A DNA stretch of 64,000 nt from Microvirga subterranea (GTDB taxonomy: Bacteria > Pseudomonadota > Alphaproteobacteria > Rhizobiales > Beijerinckiaceae): contig NZ_QQBB01000002.1 of assembly GCF_003350535.1 (NCBI RefSeq), positions 186,001 through 250,000 on the forward strand. Direction: 5' to 3'. Shown here one piece after another: positions 15,556-24,790 of the stretch (positions are counted from its first letter, which is position 1; the number at the start of each line of letters is the position of its first letter). The notes under the pieces were generated by a model, which was given only the letters and a program-made list of their open reading frames with translations, had not been told where the DNA came from and ran no database searches. A program made the position numbers and the translations under genes.

Positions 15556-16962
15556 TTAGGACCGCTTAGGTGCAATCGACGAGGTTGCCGGTACGTCGAG
15601 AACTTGGGCATCCGGCAGCGGCTCGGCCTTCGGCTCATCGAGGCCGTACACGTCCTTTCGGAAGTGGGCGATGCCGTCGGCAGTTGCGTAACCCGTGAGA
15701 TAGACCCAAGCGACCGGGATTGGCTTGTCAAGCCGGATGTCCTGGCGTGCCGTCGTTGCAATCGCAGCCTCGATATCCGGCCGCGCCCACCCGCCTGTCG
15801 GCGAAGGGGTTCCCCGCAGGAGCCACTCGGCGAAGCTCGCCACATCCGCGACGCGGACGCAGCCGGAGGAGTGAAACCGTGTGTCCTGCGCAAACAGCCG
15901 CTTCGACGGCGTGTCGTGCATGTAGACTGCTTCCTTGTTCGGCATGTCAATCCGGATCTGGCCCAGCGAGTTGATCGCGCCTGGATCCTGCCGCAGGGTG
16001 TAGTTCACGGCGTTCTGCGTCGACCAGTCGAGCGTCTGCGGGTCTATCTCCTGTCCTTTTCCGTCCAGGATACGGATCTTCATCTTCGAGAGATACGAGG
16101 GGTCGCTCCGGACGTGAGGAATGATGTCCTTCTTGATGAGGGACACCGGGACGGTCCAAGTCGGGTTGAGGTTTACGGCCGTGATCCGGGTCTCAACCCT
16201 GGGGGAGGGACGATCCACCTTGCCGACAACGGCCACGTAGCGCCGCACGACCTGACCCTCCTCGATCGCCTCGACAGTGGCGGACGGGATGTTGACCACG
16301 ACATAGCGCTGGCCGAATGGGAAGTTCGACCCCATGAGCCTTTGTGCCGAGGCGGCGAGCTGGCGGTGACGGGTGAGGGCCGGGACGTTCAGGGCCTCGA
16401 CGGTCTTGGCCCGGACCGCGCCGGACTCGGGCAGGCCATGGCGCGCCTGGAAGCGCTTCACTGCAACGACAACGTCAGGATCGAACAAGTCACCAGACTT
16501 TTTGTCGGCTGGCAGATCCCCTTCCATGGCGAGACGCCTACGGAGAGCGGCAACGACAGGGCCTCGGTCGCCGCTCTTCAAGAGCGTCTCGGCAGGAAGT
16601 GTCGGCCACGCTCCGGCCTCCGCGATCTGCTTGTAGGTCCACGCCGCTTTCATCGTGTTGATGAAGGTGCTCGGGGTGAACGTCGGCCTGGGGTCCTGCG
16701 ACACGGCGACAGCCGCTGGAACGGGCTTGACCGCACCTTGGCCGTTCGGGGAAGGGGGCGTGGCCGTGGGATCGACGGAGCCCGGCGCGGGTGGCTTGGA
16801 GACTGGAGCCTGCACGATCGGCTTGGAAGCAGGAGCGGCCGGCACGACCGAGGCCTGATGCGCTGCCCCTGCGGAACCATCAGTCGGAGCCGCAAGTGCT
16901 GCCTTTCCAGCCAAGCTCGTGCAACATAAAAGAACCAGGCCTAGGCCACGATGGAAATGCAT
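15556..16962 (-). CDS. L,D-transpeptidase (YkuD) with peptidoglycan-binding domain
   Basis: A 468-residue secreted enzyme. A signal peptide covers about 1-25 (ending ALAAP), then an Ala/Pro-rich linker to about 90, a peptidoglycan-binding domain (about 128-195, KSGDRGPVVAALRRRL) and a YkuD catalytic domain (about 217-385) with H349 in YMHDTP and the catalytic HSSGCVR (C368). This is the YcbB/LdtD-like type that forms 3-3 crosslinks between peptidoglycan stems in the periplasm. It is divergent from the FtsH-like gene; the shared 248-bp gap (16963-17210) must carry both promoters. Confidence 0.92.
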   Translation of the reverse strand: MHFHRGLGLVLLCCTSLAGKAALAAPTDGSAGAAHQASVVPAAPASKPIVQAPVSKPPAPGSVDPTATPPSPNGQGAVKPVPAAVAVSQDPRPTFTPSTFINTMKAAWTYKQIAEAGAWPTLPAETLLKSGDRGPVVAALRRRLAMEGDLPADKKSGDLFDPDVVVAVKRFQARHGLPESGAVRAKTVEALNVPALTRHRQLAASAQRLMGSNFPFGQRYVVVNIPSATVEAIEEGQVVRRYVAVVGKVDRPSPRVETRITAVNLNPTWTVPVSLIKKDIIPHVRSDPSYLSKMKIRILDGKGQEIDPQTLDWSTQNAVNYTLRQDPGAINSLGQIRIDMPNKEAVYMHDTPSKRLFAQDTRFHSSGCVRVADVASFAEWLLRGTPSPTGGWARPDIEAAIATTARQDIRLDKPIPVAWVYLTGYATADGIAHFRKDVYGLDEPKAEPLPDAQVLDVPATSSIAPKRS

Positions 16963-17210
16963 TGAGTTAACCCTGCGTCACGGCTCAACTATCGTTGACG
17001 AGGGTTTACAAAACGCTGCCGTCCCCGACGCCCTCACTCAGTGGATGGCCTTTCGAGGTCCTCGACTTCTTCGGCAAATAAATGCGGCCAAGCTTAAATT
17101 CCTGATCCGACGTGTGCCTCCGTGCCATTTCGCCGTACTGCGCCCGACGGAAAATCGGACTAGAGAGCACCTTCAAGAGAAAAACGATATCCGTACATTG
17201 GGGGCAGCCG

Positions 17211-18983
17211 GTGTCCAAGATCCTGAGGAATACAAGCAGTCGGCTAGGTCGACGGGGAGTCGCCATCGCGGCGGGCATGCTCATGCTTTTCGCCCTGGCT
17301 GCCGCCTTCGCCTTACCCAGGATGATGGCTGATCCGGTTGCAGAGATTTCCTATTCCGAGTTTTCGCAGGATCTTGGCCTTGGGAAAATCAAGAGGGTCA
17401 TGATCGAAGAGGACGGTCTTACCGTCCAATCCGTGAATCGGGATGTCTTTGTCCGGCTGCCCGGGGAACTCCTCAGCGCACCCTACCTCGATAAGCTCAC
17501 GGCTGCTGGCGTGGAGGTGGATTTCACAAAGCCCGGCATCGACCCGTCGGCCGTCGCAGGCGCGCTGGTCCCCCTGATCCTGGTTGCTGCCGTCCTGGGC
17601 CTTCTGGCCATCCAGACCGATTTCAACCCGACCGCCCGCTGGCCTCGCGTTGTCAGGAACGTCCCGGACCGGTTCGACGATGTGGCCGGACAGAATGAGC
17701 CCAAGGCCGAGCTTCAGGAGGTCATCGCGTTCCTGCGCGATGCGGACGCGTTCACGCGGGTAGGCGCCCGTATCCCGCGCGGTCTCCTCATGGTCGGTCC
17801 ACCGGGCACGGGCAAGACGCTCATCGCCAAGGCGCTTGCCGGCGAAGCCGGGGTCTCCTTCCTGGCTGTCTCGGGGAGTGACTTCTCGGCTCCCCTGATC
17901 GGCATTGCCAAGAACCGCGTTTCGAAGCTGTTTCAGCAGGCCCGCAAGCGTGCTCCCTGCCTGATCTTCATCGACGAGATCGATGCCATCGGCCGCAAGC
18001 GCGGCGGAGGCGGATCTGCGGCTGACCGCGAGTTCGAATCGACCCTGAACCAGCTGCTCGTCGAGATGGACGGCTTCAACACGACGGCCGGTGTCATCGT
18101 GATCGGTGCCACCAACCGGGTGGACGTTCTCGATCCGGCCCTCCTGCGCCCCGGACGGTTCGACCGACAGATCCATGTCGGGCTGCCGGATGTCGGCGGC
18201 CGCGAAGCCATTCTCAAGGTGCATGCCAGAAATCTCAAGCTTGGCACGAACACCGATCTGGCTTCGATCGCAAAGGGAACGCCCGGTTTTTCCGGTGCGG
18301 ATCTTGGCAATCTGCTCAACGAGGCCGCCATCTTCGCGGCCCGAGAAGGGATGAGCGCGATCACCCCGGATCATCTGGAAGCCGCACGCAACAAGGTCAT
18401 CATGGGACTCGAGCGGCGCTCTCTCGTGGTCAGCCCGGAGGAGCGTCTCCTCGTCGCGGTGCATGAGGCGGGGCACGCGGTTTGTGCCTGTCTCACGCCA
18501 GGCTCGGACCAGGTGCACAGCGCCACCATCGTGCCTCATGGGCAGGCCCTGGGTCTCGTAATGCGGCTGCCGGAGCATGACCGTCACTGCATCCCGGTCG
18601 AGAAGCTAGAGGCCGATCTTGTCGTGGCCATGGGCGGCAGAGCGGCTGAGGAGGCCGTGTTCGGACCCAAGAAGGTGACCACGGGCGCTGCAAGCGATAT
18701 CGCTCATGCGACCGACATCGCGAGGCGCATGGTCACTGAGTGGGGCATGAGCCCCGCCATCGGGATGGTCCGGGTGTCGCGCGCAAACGACAGCTTCCCT
18801 CCTGAGGTGGAGCGGGAAATCCGCCGAATCGTCGAGGAGATGTATGCTGCCGCCAAAGCGTGCATCGAGCACAATCGGCATGCGCTCGACGAGTTGGTGG
18901 ACGCCCTTCTCGAGCGCGAGACCATCGACGGCGATGAGGTCCGTCGCATCGTCTGCATGAGAACCGAGAGGATGGCGGCCTGA
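17211..18983 (+). CDS. FtsH-family AAA+ membrane zinc protease, divergent pore loop
   Basis: A 590-residue protein from the GTG at 17211, which has GGGGG six bases upstream; an upstream in-frame GTG at 17112 would add 33 unlikely residues. Two transmembrane helices (about 17-35, 117-135) flank a short periplasmic domain. The AAA module has Walker A GPPGTGKT (196-203), Walker B LIFIDEID (251-258) and arginine finger PGRFD. The protease has HEAGH (418-422) and D496 as third zinc ligand. The substrate-gripping pore motif, normally MFVG, reads PLIG (228-231), losing the aromatic residue. It is therefore likely a specialised paralogue rather than the housekeeping FtsH. Confidence 0.9.
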   Translation: MSKILRNTSSRLGRRGVAIAAGMLMLFALAAAFALPRMMADPVAEISYSEFSQDLGLGKIKRVMIEEDGLTVQSVNRDVFVRLPGELLSAPYLDKLTAAGVEVDFTKPGIDPSAVAGALVPLILVAAVLGLLAIQTDFNPTARWPRVVRNVPDRFDDVAGQNEPKAELQEVIAFLRDADAFTRVGARIPRGLLMVGPPGTGKTLIAKALAGEAGVSFLAVSGSDFSAPLIGIAKNRVSKLFQQARKRAPCLIFIDEIDAIGRKRGGGGSAADREFESTLNQLLVEMDGFNTTAGVIVIGATNRVDVLDPALLRPGRFDRQIHVGLPDVGGREAILKVHARNLKLGTNTDLASIAKGTPGFSGADLGNLLNEAAIFAAREGMSAITPDHLEAARNKVIMGLERRSLVVSPEERLLVAVHEAGHAVCACLTPGSDQVHSATIVPHGQALGLVMRLPEHDRHCIPVEKLEADLVVAMGGRAAEEAVFGPKKVTTGAASDIAHATDIARRMVTEWGMSPAIGMVRVSRANDSFPPEVEREIRRIVEEMYAAAKACIEHNRHALDELVDALLERETIDGDEVRRIVCMRTERMAA

Positions 18984-19058
18984 GATCGGGCCGTTCTGCC
19001 TCGCCGCCTCAGAGATCACGGTAAGGCGCTCCCGCACCATCCCGGGAATATCGCTTGT

Positions 19059-19094
19059 CGAGGCCGAATGACGCTGCACGCCGGCCTCGTTTTT
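19059..19094 (+). terminator. Intrinsic terminator after ftsH-like gene
   Basis: CGAGGCCG (19059-19066) pairs with CGGCCTCG (19082-19089), an 8-bp stem with a 15-nt loop, followed at once by five T (19090-19094). It isolates the urea operon from the upstream gene. Confidence 0.8.
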
Positions 19095-19192
19095 GAGCGC
19101 GCGCATCATTTCTGGGCAGCGCGCCTCATCCGTTGGCTGACATTCTTACCGAACGAGCATTGATCGCGCCGGCCCATCCGGCCGATCCGAGT

Positions 19193-19207
19193 TGGCACAT
19201 TTCTTGC
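19193..19207 (+). promoter_or_regulatory. Sigma-54 (-24/-12) promoter of the urea operon
   Basis: TGGCAC-ATTTC-TTGC: the invariant GG (19194-19195) and GC (19206-19207) are separated by exactly 10 bp, matching the RpoN consensus TGGCAC-N5-TTGC. Transcription should start near 19219, about 38 nt before urtA. This implies NtrC-type nitrogen control; I did not find a clear NtrC palindrome upstream. Confidence 0.82.
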
Positions 19208-19221
19208 CTTACCTCCGTGGG

Positions 19222-19236
19222 CTGCACGTCGTGCAG
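19222..19236 (+). repeat. Leader hairpin before urtA
   Basis: CTGCAC-GTC-GTGCAG is a perfect 6-bp inverted repeat just after the predicted sigma-54 start site. It could protect the 5' end of the messenger or be a protein site; its TGCAC/GTGCA arms resemble NtrC half-sites but the spacing is too short. Confidence 0.45.
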
Positions 19237-19256
19237 TGAAGGCAAGGGAGAGGCCG

Positions 19257-20546
19257 ATGTCGGTATGGACTGGAACCCGAAGGAACGTGATGGCGCTCGC
19301 AGCGGCGGCACTCGTATCAGGGGCAATGGCGGGGGCTGCGAAGGCGCAGGACACGATCAAGGTCGGTATATTGCATTCCCTTTCGGGTACGATGGCCATC
19401 AGCGAGACGACGCTGAAGGACGTCATGCTGATGCTCATCGACGAGCAGAACAAGAAGGGCGGATTGCTGGGCAAGAAGCTCGAGGCCGTGGTCGTCGACC
19501 CTGCCTCCAACTGGCCGCTCTTCGCAGAAAAGGCGCGCGAGCTCATCAGCAAGGACCAGGTTGCTGCGGTGTTCGGCTGCTGGACCTCCGTATCGCGGAA
19601 GTCGGTTCTCCCCGTCTTCAAGGAGCTGAACAGCATCCTGTTCTATCCAGTGCAATACGAGGGCGAGGAGAGCGAGCGCAACGTGTTCTATACGGGCGCC
19701 GCGCCGAACCAGCAGGCGATCCCTGCCGTCGACTACCTTGCCAAGGAAGAGAAGGTGGAGCGCTGGGTTCTGGCCGGAACCGACTACGTCTATCCCCGCA
19801 CCACCAACAAGATTCTTGAGGCCTACCTGAAGTCCAAGGGCGTGAAGCCCGAGGACATCATGATCAACTATACGCCGTTCGGGCATTCCGACTGGCAGAC
19901 GATCGTTGCGGACATCAAGAAATTCGGCTCGGCCGGCAAGAAGACGGCGGTCATCTCGACCATCAACGGCGACGCCAACGTGCCGTTCTACAAAGAACTG
20001 GCAAACCAGGGCGTCAAGGCGACCGATATCCCGGTCGTCGCTTTCTCGGTCGGAGAGGAAGAGCTCGCCGGCATCGACACCAAGCCGCTGGTGGGCCATC
20101 TCGCGGCATGGAACTACTTCCAGTCCGTCGAGACTCCCGAGAACAAGGCCTTCATCGAGAAGTGGAAGACGTTCACAAAGAACGACAAGCGCGTCACGAA
20201 CGACCCGATGGAGGCGCACGTGATCGGCTTCAACATGTGGGTGAAGGCCGTCGAGAAAGCTGGCGCGACGGATCCGGACAAGGTCATCGATGCCATCGTC
20301 GGCGTCCAGGTTCCGAACCTCACTGGTGGCGTCTCGGAAATGCTGCCGAACCACCACATCACCAAGCCCGTCCTCATCGGCGAAATCAAGGATGACGGCC
20401 AGTTCGACGTCGTCTGGAATACGGACGGCCTCGTCCCTGGCGATGCATGGTCGAAGTTCCTCGACGGGTCAAAGGACCTGGTTGCCGACTGGAAGACCCT
20501 GAAATGCGGCAACTACAACACCGTCACCAAAAAGTGCGGTGCGTAG
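19257..20546 (+). CDS. urtA: Urea ABC transporter, substrate-binding protein
   Basis: A 429-residue periplasmic binding protein. From the ATG at 19257 (GGGAGAGG upstream; a GTG at 19236 is less likely) it has a Tat-like signal peptide (RRNVMALAAAALVSG...AKAQ) and then the UrtA hallmark DTIKVGILHSLSGTMAISE, with VFGCWTSVSRKSVLPVF and YPVQYEGEE typical of urea/short-chain-amide binders. It delivers urea to UrtBC. It is the first gene after the sigma-54 promoter and is followed by a 10-bp hairpin before urtB. Confidence 0.95.
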   Translation: MSVWTGTRRNVMALAAAALVSGAMAGAAKAQDTIKVGILHSLSGTMAISETTLKDVMLMLIDEQNKKGGLLGKKLEAVVVDPASNWPLFAEKARELISKDQVAAVFGCWTSVSRKSVLPVFKELNSILFYPVQYEGEESERNVFYTGAAPNQQAIPAVDYLAKEEKVERWVLAGTDYVYPRTTNKILEAYLKSKGVKPEDIMINYTPFGHSDWQTIVADIKKFGSAGKKTAVISTINGDANVPFYKELANQGVKATDIPVVAFSVGEEELAGIDTKPLVGHLAAWNYFQSVETPENKAFIEKWKTFTKNDKRVTNDPMEAHVIGFNMWVKAVEKAGATDPDKVIDAIVGVQVPNLTGGVSEMLPNHHITKPVLIGEIKDDGQFDVVWNTDGLVPGDAWSKFLDGSKDLVADWKTLKCGNYNTVTKKCGA

Positions 20547-20561
20547 CCACGTCTGCCGAGC

Positions 20562-20587
20562 CGGGAGTGGCAGTCGCGCCACTCCCG
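20562..20587 (+). repeat. Strong hairpin between urtA and urtB
   Basis: CGGGAGTGGC-AGTCGC-GCCACTCCCG is a perfect 10-bp stem with a 6-nt loop and no T-tract. It most likely blocks 3' exonucleases so the urtA part of the messenger outlives the rest. Confidence 0.7.
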
Positions 20588-20613
20588 TGGAGCCCTCCTA
20601 CGAAGCTTGATTC

Positions 20614-22206
20614 ATGATCAACTTGCGGGATTTCCTGCGGACCCTTCTGCTGCTTGTCTTCACCACGTCCGGCGCCTTTGCTGGGCCGTATGAGGATGCG
20701 CTGCCGAAGTTCGCCGCCGACAGCTATTCGGATACGGAGGCCGCCATCGGCACCGTCGCGGCCAGCGGGCATCCGCTGTCGTTGCCGCTGGTCGAAGCGC
20801 TTCGTGACGGGCGTCTGCTGGCCAGCGCGGGACAGGTCTTCATCCGCGAGCCCTCCGGCGGCCTCATCAATGCCGCGACCGGGCAGGCCTTCGGACCTGT
20901 CCCCGCCGATCTCAAACCCGTCCGACTCAACAACCGCGTCCGCCGCGCCATTGAGGCGGCCATGGGTGGCCTGACGCTGCTCAGTTCGGGGGCCGCCGCG
21001 CGCAGGGAGGCTGCACGGGCGGTGTTTCGCTCGCGTGATGCCGCCGCCCTGCGGACGATTGAGCAGGCTATCGCCAGAGAGGCGGATCCTGATCTCAAGC
21101 TTGCTCTCCAGGCGGCGCGCGCTTCCATTCTTCTGGGCAACGAGGCTGCATCTACGGCAGACCGCCTATGGGCCGTCGAGACGCTTCGGGAGCGCGGCGA
21201 CCAGGACGCACTTGCCCTTCTGTCATCCTTGCCTGCCGGCACGCAGCCCGAGATCGTAGAGCCAGCCGATAGGGCTGCAGACAGCATCCGGTCGCGTCTC
21301 GCGCTCTGGAGCGCACTTCAGAACGTCTGGTACGGGGTATCTCTCGGCTCCGTCCTCCTGCTCGCCGCTATCGGCCTTTCCATCACTTTCGGAACGATGG
21401 GCGTCATCAACATGGCGCACGGCGAGATGGTCATGCTGGGAGCCTACACCACCTTCGTCGTCCAGGAGATCATCCGCACCCATGTACCTAGCCTTTTCGG
21501 AGCATCGCTTTTCATCGCGTTGCCGCTCGCATTCGTCGTCACGGGGGGCGTAGGGGTCCTGATCGAACGGACGGTGATCCGTTTCCTCTACGGCCGACCG
21601 CTTGAAACGCTTCTGGCGACGTGGGGGCTGTCGCTGATCCTGCAACAGGCCGTCAGAACGATCTTCGGCCCGATGAACCGCGAGGTCGGTACTCCGGCTT
21701 GGATGAGCGGAGCGCTGGAGCTCGGCGGCTTAAGCCTGACCTATAACCGCATGGCTATCGTGCTCTTCGCCTTCGCGGCCTTCGGAACCTTGCTCCTGGT
21801 CATGAAGTATACGTCCCTCGGCCTTTATATGAGGGCGGTGACGCAGAACCGCCGTATGGCCGGCTCAATAGGCATCCGCACAAATCGGATCGATGCGCTC
21901 GCCTTCGGATTGGGCTCCGGCGTCGCCGGCATTGCCGGTGTGGCCTTGTCCCAGATCGACAATGTCAGCCCGAATCTCGGACAGGGATACATCATCGACA
22001 GCTTCATGGTGGTCGTGTTCGGCGGTGTCGGGAATTTATGGGGAACGCTCGTCGGCGCCATGACTCTGGGCGTCGCGAACAAGCTTCTCGAACCCTATGC
22101 CGGGGCGGTGCTCGGGAAGATCCTGCTTCTCGTCGCGATCATCCTGTTCATCCAGAGGCGTCCGCGCGGCCTGTTCGCGCTCAAGGGCAGGGCGGTGGAA
22201 GCATGA
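20614..22206 (+). CDS. urtB: Urea ABC transporter permease UrtB
   Basis: A 530-residue permease of the LivH family with the long N-terminal extension typical of UrtB: a signal segment (residues 1-24), then a helical non-membrane region to about 230, then 8 or so membrane helices with GTMGVINMAHGEMVMLGAY and a C-terminal VVVFGGVGNLWGT. With UrtC it forms the channel for urea. Its stop overlaps the urtC start by 4 bp. Confidence 0.94.
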   Translation: MINLRDFLRTLLLLVFTTSGAFAGPYEDALPKFAADSYSDTEAAIGTVAASGHPLSLPLVEALRDGRLLASAGQVFIREPSGGLINAATGQAFGPVPADLKPVRLNNRVRRAIEAAMGGLTLLSSGAAARREAARAVFRSRDAAALRTIEQAIAREADPDLKLALQAARASILLGNEAASTADRLWAVETLRERGDQDALALLSSLPAGTQPEIVEPADRAADSIRSRLALWSALQNVWYGVSLGSVLLLAAIGLSITFGTMGVINMAHGEMVMLGAYTTFVVQEIIRTHVPSLFGASLFIALPLAFVVTGGVGVLIERTVIRFLYGRPLETLLATWGLSLILQQAVRTIFGPMNREVGTPAWMSGALELGGLSLTYNRMAIVLFAFAAFGTLLLVMKYTSLGLYMRAVTQNRRMAGSIGIRTNRIDALAFGLGSGVAGIAGVALSQIDNVSPNLGQGYIIDSFMVVVFGGVGNLWGTLVGAMTLGVANKLLEPYAGAVLGKILLLVAIILFIQRRPRGLFALKGRAVEA

Positions 22207-23336
22207 GGAAACAGTCCGTTTTCGATCGTCAGAGCATCGTCGTCTTGTCTCTTCTGGCTGCCACCGCCGTTCTTGTGCCGGTCCTGAACGTGTCGGTCCC
22301 GCCCGGCTCCCCGTTCCATGTGTCCGACCATCTCATTCCTCTCCTCGGCAAGTACCTCTCCTTTGCGCTGCTGGCGTTGTCGGTCGATCTGATCTGGGGC
22401 TTCTGCGGCATTCTTTCGCTTGGGCACGGGGCGTTCTTCGCCCTCGGCGGTTACGCGATGGGCATGTACCTCATGCGCCAGATCGGGCCGCGCGGCGTCT
22501 ATGCCGATCCCATCCTGCCGGACTTCATGGTGTTCCTGAACTGGAAGGAGTTGCCCTGGTTCTGGCACGGTTTCGACTGGTTTCCCTTCGCGGCGCTTAT
22601 GGCCCTGGCAGTGCCGGGTTGCCTTGCCTTCGTGTTCGGGTGGCTCGCCTTCCGGTCACGCGTGACGGGCGTCTATCTGTCGATCATCACCCAGGCAATG
22701 ACCTTCGCCCTGATGCTCGCATTCTTTCGCAACGATATGGGCTTCGGCGGCAACAACGGCCTGACCGACTTCAAGGACATTCTGGGGCTCCCGATCCAAT
22801 CAGGATTCACCCGGATCGTGCTGTTTGTCCTGTCGGCCGCCGCGCTCGCAGGGGGATACATGCTGTGCCGCTGGGTGGTCAATTCCAAGCTCGGCAAGGT
22901 GCTGGTGGCGATCCGGGATGCGGAGAGCCGGACGCGTTTCCTCGGTTACAGGGTCGAGAATTACAAGCTCGCGGTCTTTACTCTCTCGGCGATGCTCGCG
23001 GGTGTCGCCGGTGCCCTCTACGTCCCGCAGGTCGGCATCATCAATCCCGGTGAATTTGCACCGGCAAATTCCATCGAGGCCGTCGTCTGGGTGGCCGTCG
23101 GAGGACGGGGGACGCTGGCGGGAGCCATTCTAGGCGCTCTCGTGGTGAATGCCGGCAAGACGTGGTTCACAGGGGCTCTTCCGGAGTTCTGGCTCTTCGT
23201 CCTTGGCGGCCTCTTCGTCTTCGTGACGCTTCTGATGCCACGCGGCATTCTTGGAGCCGCCAAGGATCTCTGGGAGCAAGGAAAACGCGTCCGATCCGGC
23301 CTCCGGCGTGACGCTGTTCCCTTTGCAGCGGAGTGA
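22203..23336 (+). CDS. urtC: Urea ABC transporter permease UrtC
   Basis: A 377-residue LivM-family permease starting MRKQSVFDRQS at the ATGA overlap with urtB. It has about ten hydrophobic segments and the family motif SLGHGAFFALGGYAMGMYL. The segment DFMVFLNWKELPWFW between helices is characteristic of UrtC. It pairs with UrtB. Confidence 0.94.
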   Translation: MRKQSVFDRQSIVVLSLLAATAVLVPVLNVSVPPGSPFHVSDHLIPLLGKYLSFALLALSVDLIWGFCGILSLGHGAFFALGGYAMGMYLMRQIGPRGVYADPILPDFMVFLNWKELPWFWHGFDWFPFAALMALAVPGCLAFVFGWLAFRSRVTGVYLSIITQAMTFALMLAFFRNDMGFGGNNGLTDFKDILGLPIQSGFTRIVLFVLSAAALAGGYMLCRWVVNSKLGKVLVAIRDAESRTRFLGYRVENYKLAVFTLSAMLAGVAGALYVPQVGIINPGEFAPANSIEAVVWVAVGGRGTLAGAILGALVVNAGKTWFTGALPEFWLFVLGGLFVFVTLLMPRGILGAAKDLWEQGKRVRSGLRRDAVPFAAE

Positions 23337-23339
23337 GAC

Positions 23340-24092
23340 ATGACGGAACCTGTCACACCGACGCTTCTCTACCTCGACAACGTCACTGTATCGTTCGACG
23401 GGTTCAAGGCGCTCAACGCTCTGTCCCTCGCCCTCGACCATACCGAGATGCGGGCCATCATCGGTCCGAACGGCGCGGGCAAGACCACCATGATGGATGT
23501 GATCACCGGCAAGACCCGCCCAAATCAGGGGACGGTTCTGTTCGAAGGCAAGCATGATCTGACGTCCCTCGACGAGGCGGAAATCGCCGAGCTCGGCATC
23601 GGCCGAAAGTTTCAGACTCCGACCGTCTTCGACATGCACAGCATCGAGGACAATCTGCTCCTTGCTCTCAAAGGCGAGCGCGGGCCGTTCTCGGCGCTCC
23701 TGTCCCGCCACACCAACCAGGAGAGCGAGCGCATCGATGCGCTGCTTGAACGTGTGCGCCTGACCGCGCATCGGCAGCGCAGGGCCGGAGAACTGTCGCA
23801 CGGCCAGAAGCAGTGGCTCGAGATCGGCATGCTCCTTGCGCAGGAGCCGAAGCTGCTTCTCGTGGATGAACCCGCGGCCGGAATGACCGACCAGGAAACC
23901 GCCGATACGGCCGACCTCCTTCGCGACATCGCCAAGACCAGATCCGTCGTGGTCGTAGAGCACGATATGACCTTCGTGCGCGAACTCGACGTGAAGGTCA
24001 CCTGCCTGCACGAGGGTTCGGTTCTGGCGGAAGGGCCTCTCGACGCCGTGAGCGCCAACGAACGTGTGATCGAGGTTTATCTGGGCCGATGA
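23340..24092 (+). CDS. urtD: Urea ABC transporter ATPase UrtD
   Basis: A 250-residue LivG-type ATPase with Walker A GPNGAGKTT (about 41-49), a Q-loop in GRKFQTPTVF, signature LSHGQKQWLEI and Walker B LLLVDEPAAGM. The FQTPTVF and HGQKQWLE variants are typical of UrtD. It powers urea import with UrtE, whose ATG overlaps its stop by 4 bp. Confidence 0.94.
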   Translation: MTEPVTPTLLYLDNVTVSFDGFKALNALSLALDHTEMRAIIGPNGAGKTTMMDVITGKTRPNQGTVLFEGKHDLTSLDEAEIAELGIGRKFQTPTVFDMHSIEDNLLLALKGERGPFSALLSRHTNQESERIDALLERVRLTAHRQRRAGELSHGQKQWLEIGMLLAQEPKLLLVDEPAAGMTDQETADTADLLRDIAKTRSVVVVEHDMTFVRELDVKVTCLHEGSVLAEGPLDAVSANERVIEVYLGR

Positions 24093-24790
24093 CGATGCTC
24101 TCCGTTGAAAAACTGTCACTTCACTATGGTGCGGCGCAGGCTCTCAAGGGAGTGACCGTCTCGGCCGCCATCGGCGAGGTGACGTGCGTGCTGGGCCGCA
24201 ACGGAGTCGGCAAGACCTCGCTCTTGCGGGCGATCAGCGGTCAGAGGCCGATCTCGGGCGGTACGATCCGGTTCGATGGCCGCGACATCTCCCGCCTGAA
24301 GCCGTTCGAGCGCGCAGAGTTGGGGATTGCCTATGTGCCGCAAGGCCGCGAGATTTTTCCGCTCTTGACGGTCCGCGAGAACCTCGAAACCGGCTTCGCG
24401 CCTCTGAAATCCAAGGAGCGACGCATTCCCGATGAGATCTTCGAGCTTTTCCCCGGATTGAGAACGATGCTCGGGCGTCGCGGGGGCGACCTGTCGGGCG
24501 GGCAGCAGCAGCAGCTTGCCATCGGGCGCGCCCTTGTAACGAAGCCGCGCCTTCTGGTCCTCGACGAGCCGACGGAGGGTATCCAGCCGTCCATCATCAA
24601 GGATATAGGCCGGGCCATCGCCTACTTACGCCAACGGAAGGACATGGCCATCCTGCTCGTGGAGCAGTATTTCGACTTCGCCCGCGATTTGGCCGACCGC
24701 TTCGTCGTCATGGAACGCGGTGAAATCGTCCAGCATGGCGACCGCTCCGCGCTTGAGGGGGGCGATGTACGTCAACGCCTCGCCATTTGA
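24089..24790 (+). CDS. urtE: Urea ABC transporter ATPase UrtE
   Basis: A 233-residue LivF-type ATPase with Walker A GRNGVGKTS, signature LSGGQQQQLAIGRAL, Walker B LLVLDEPTEGIQPSII and the UrtE-typical MTMLSVEKLSLHYGAAQALKGV start. The gene overlaps both urtD and the start of ureD. Confidence 0.94.
   Translation: MTMLSVEKLSLHYGAAQALKGVTVSAAIGEVTCVLGRNGVGKTSLLRAISGQRPISGGTIRFDGRDISRLKPFERAELGIAYVPQGREIFPLLTVRENLETGFAPLKSKERRIPDEIFELFPGLRTMLGRRGGDLSGGQQQQLAIGRALVTKPRLLVLDEPTEGIQPSIIKDIGRAIAYLRQRKDMAILLVEQYFDFARDLADRFVVMERGEIVQHGDRSALEGGDVRQRLAI

Noticed and set aside
15286..16929. Long plus-strand frame (547 codons) over the L,D-transpeptidase gene
   Set aside because: Arg/Gly-rich shadow of a well-supported minus-strand gene with signal peptide and catalytic motif.
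17313..18587. Minus-strand 424-codon frame in the ftsH-like gene
   Set aside because: No motif or ribosome site; antisense shadow of a gene with all FtsH motifs.
19020..19192. Possible NtrC sites upstream of the sigma-54 promoter
   Set aside because: Only isolated GCAC/GTGC half-sites are visible; none forms the required 17-bp palindrome.
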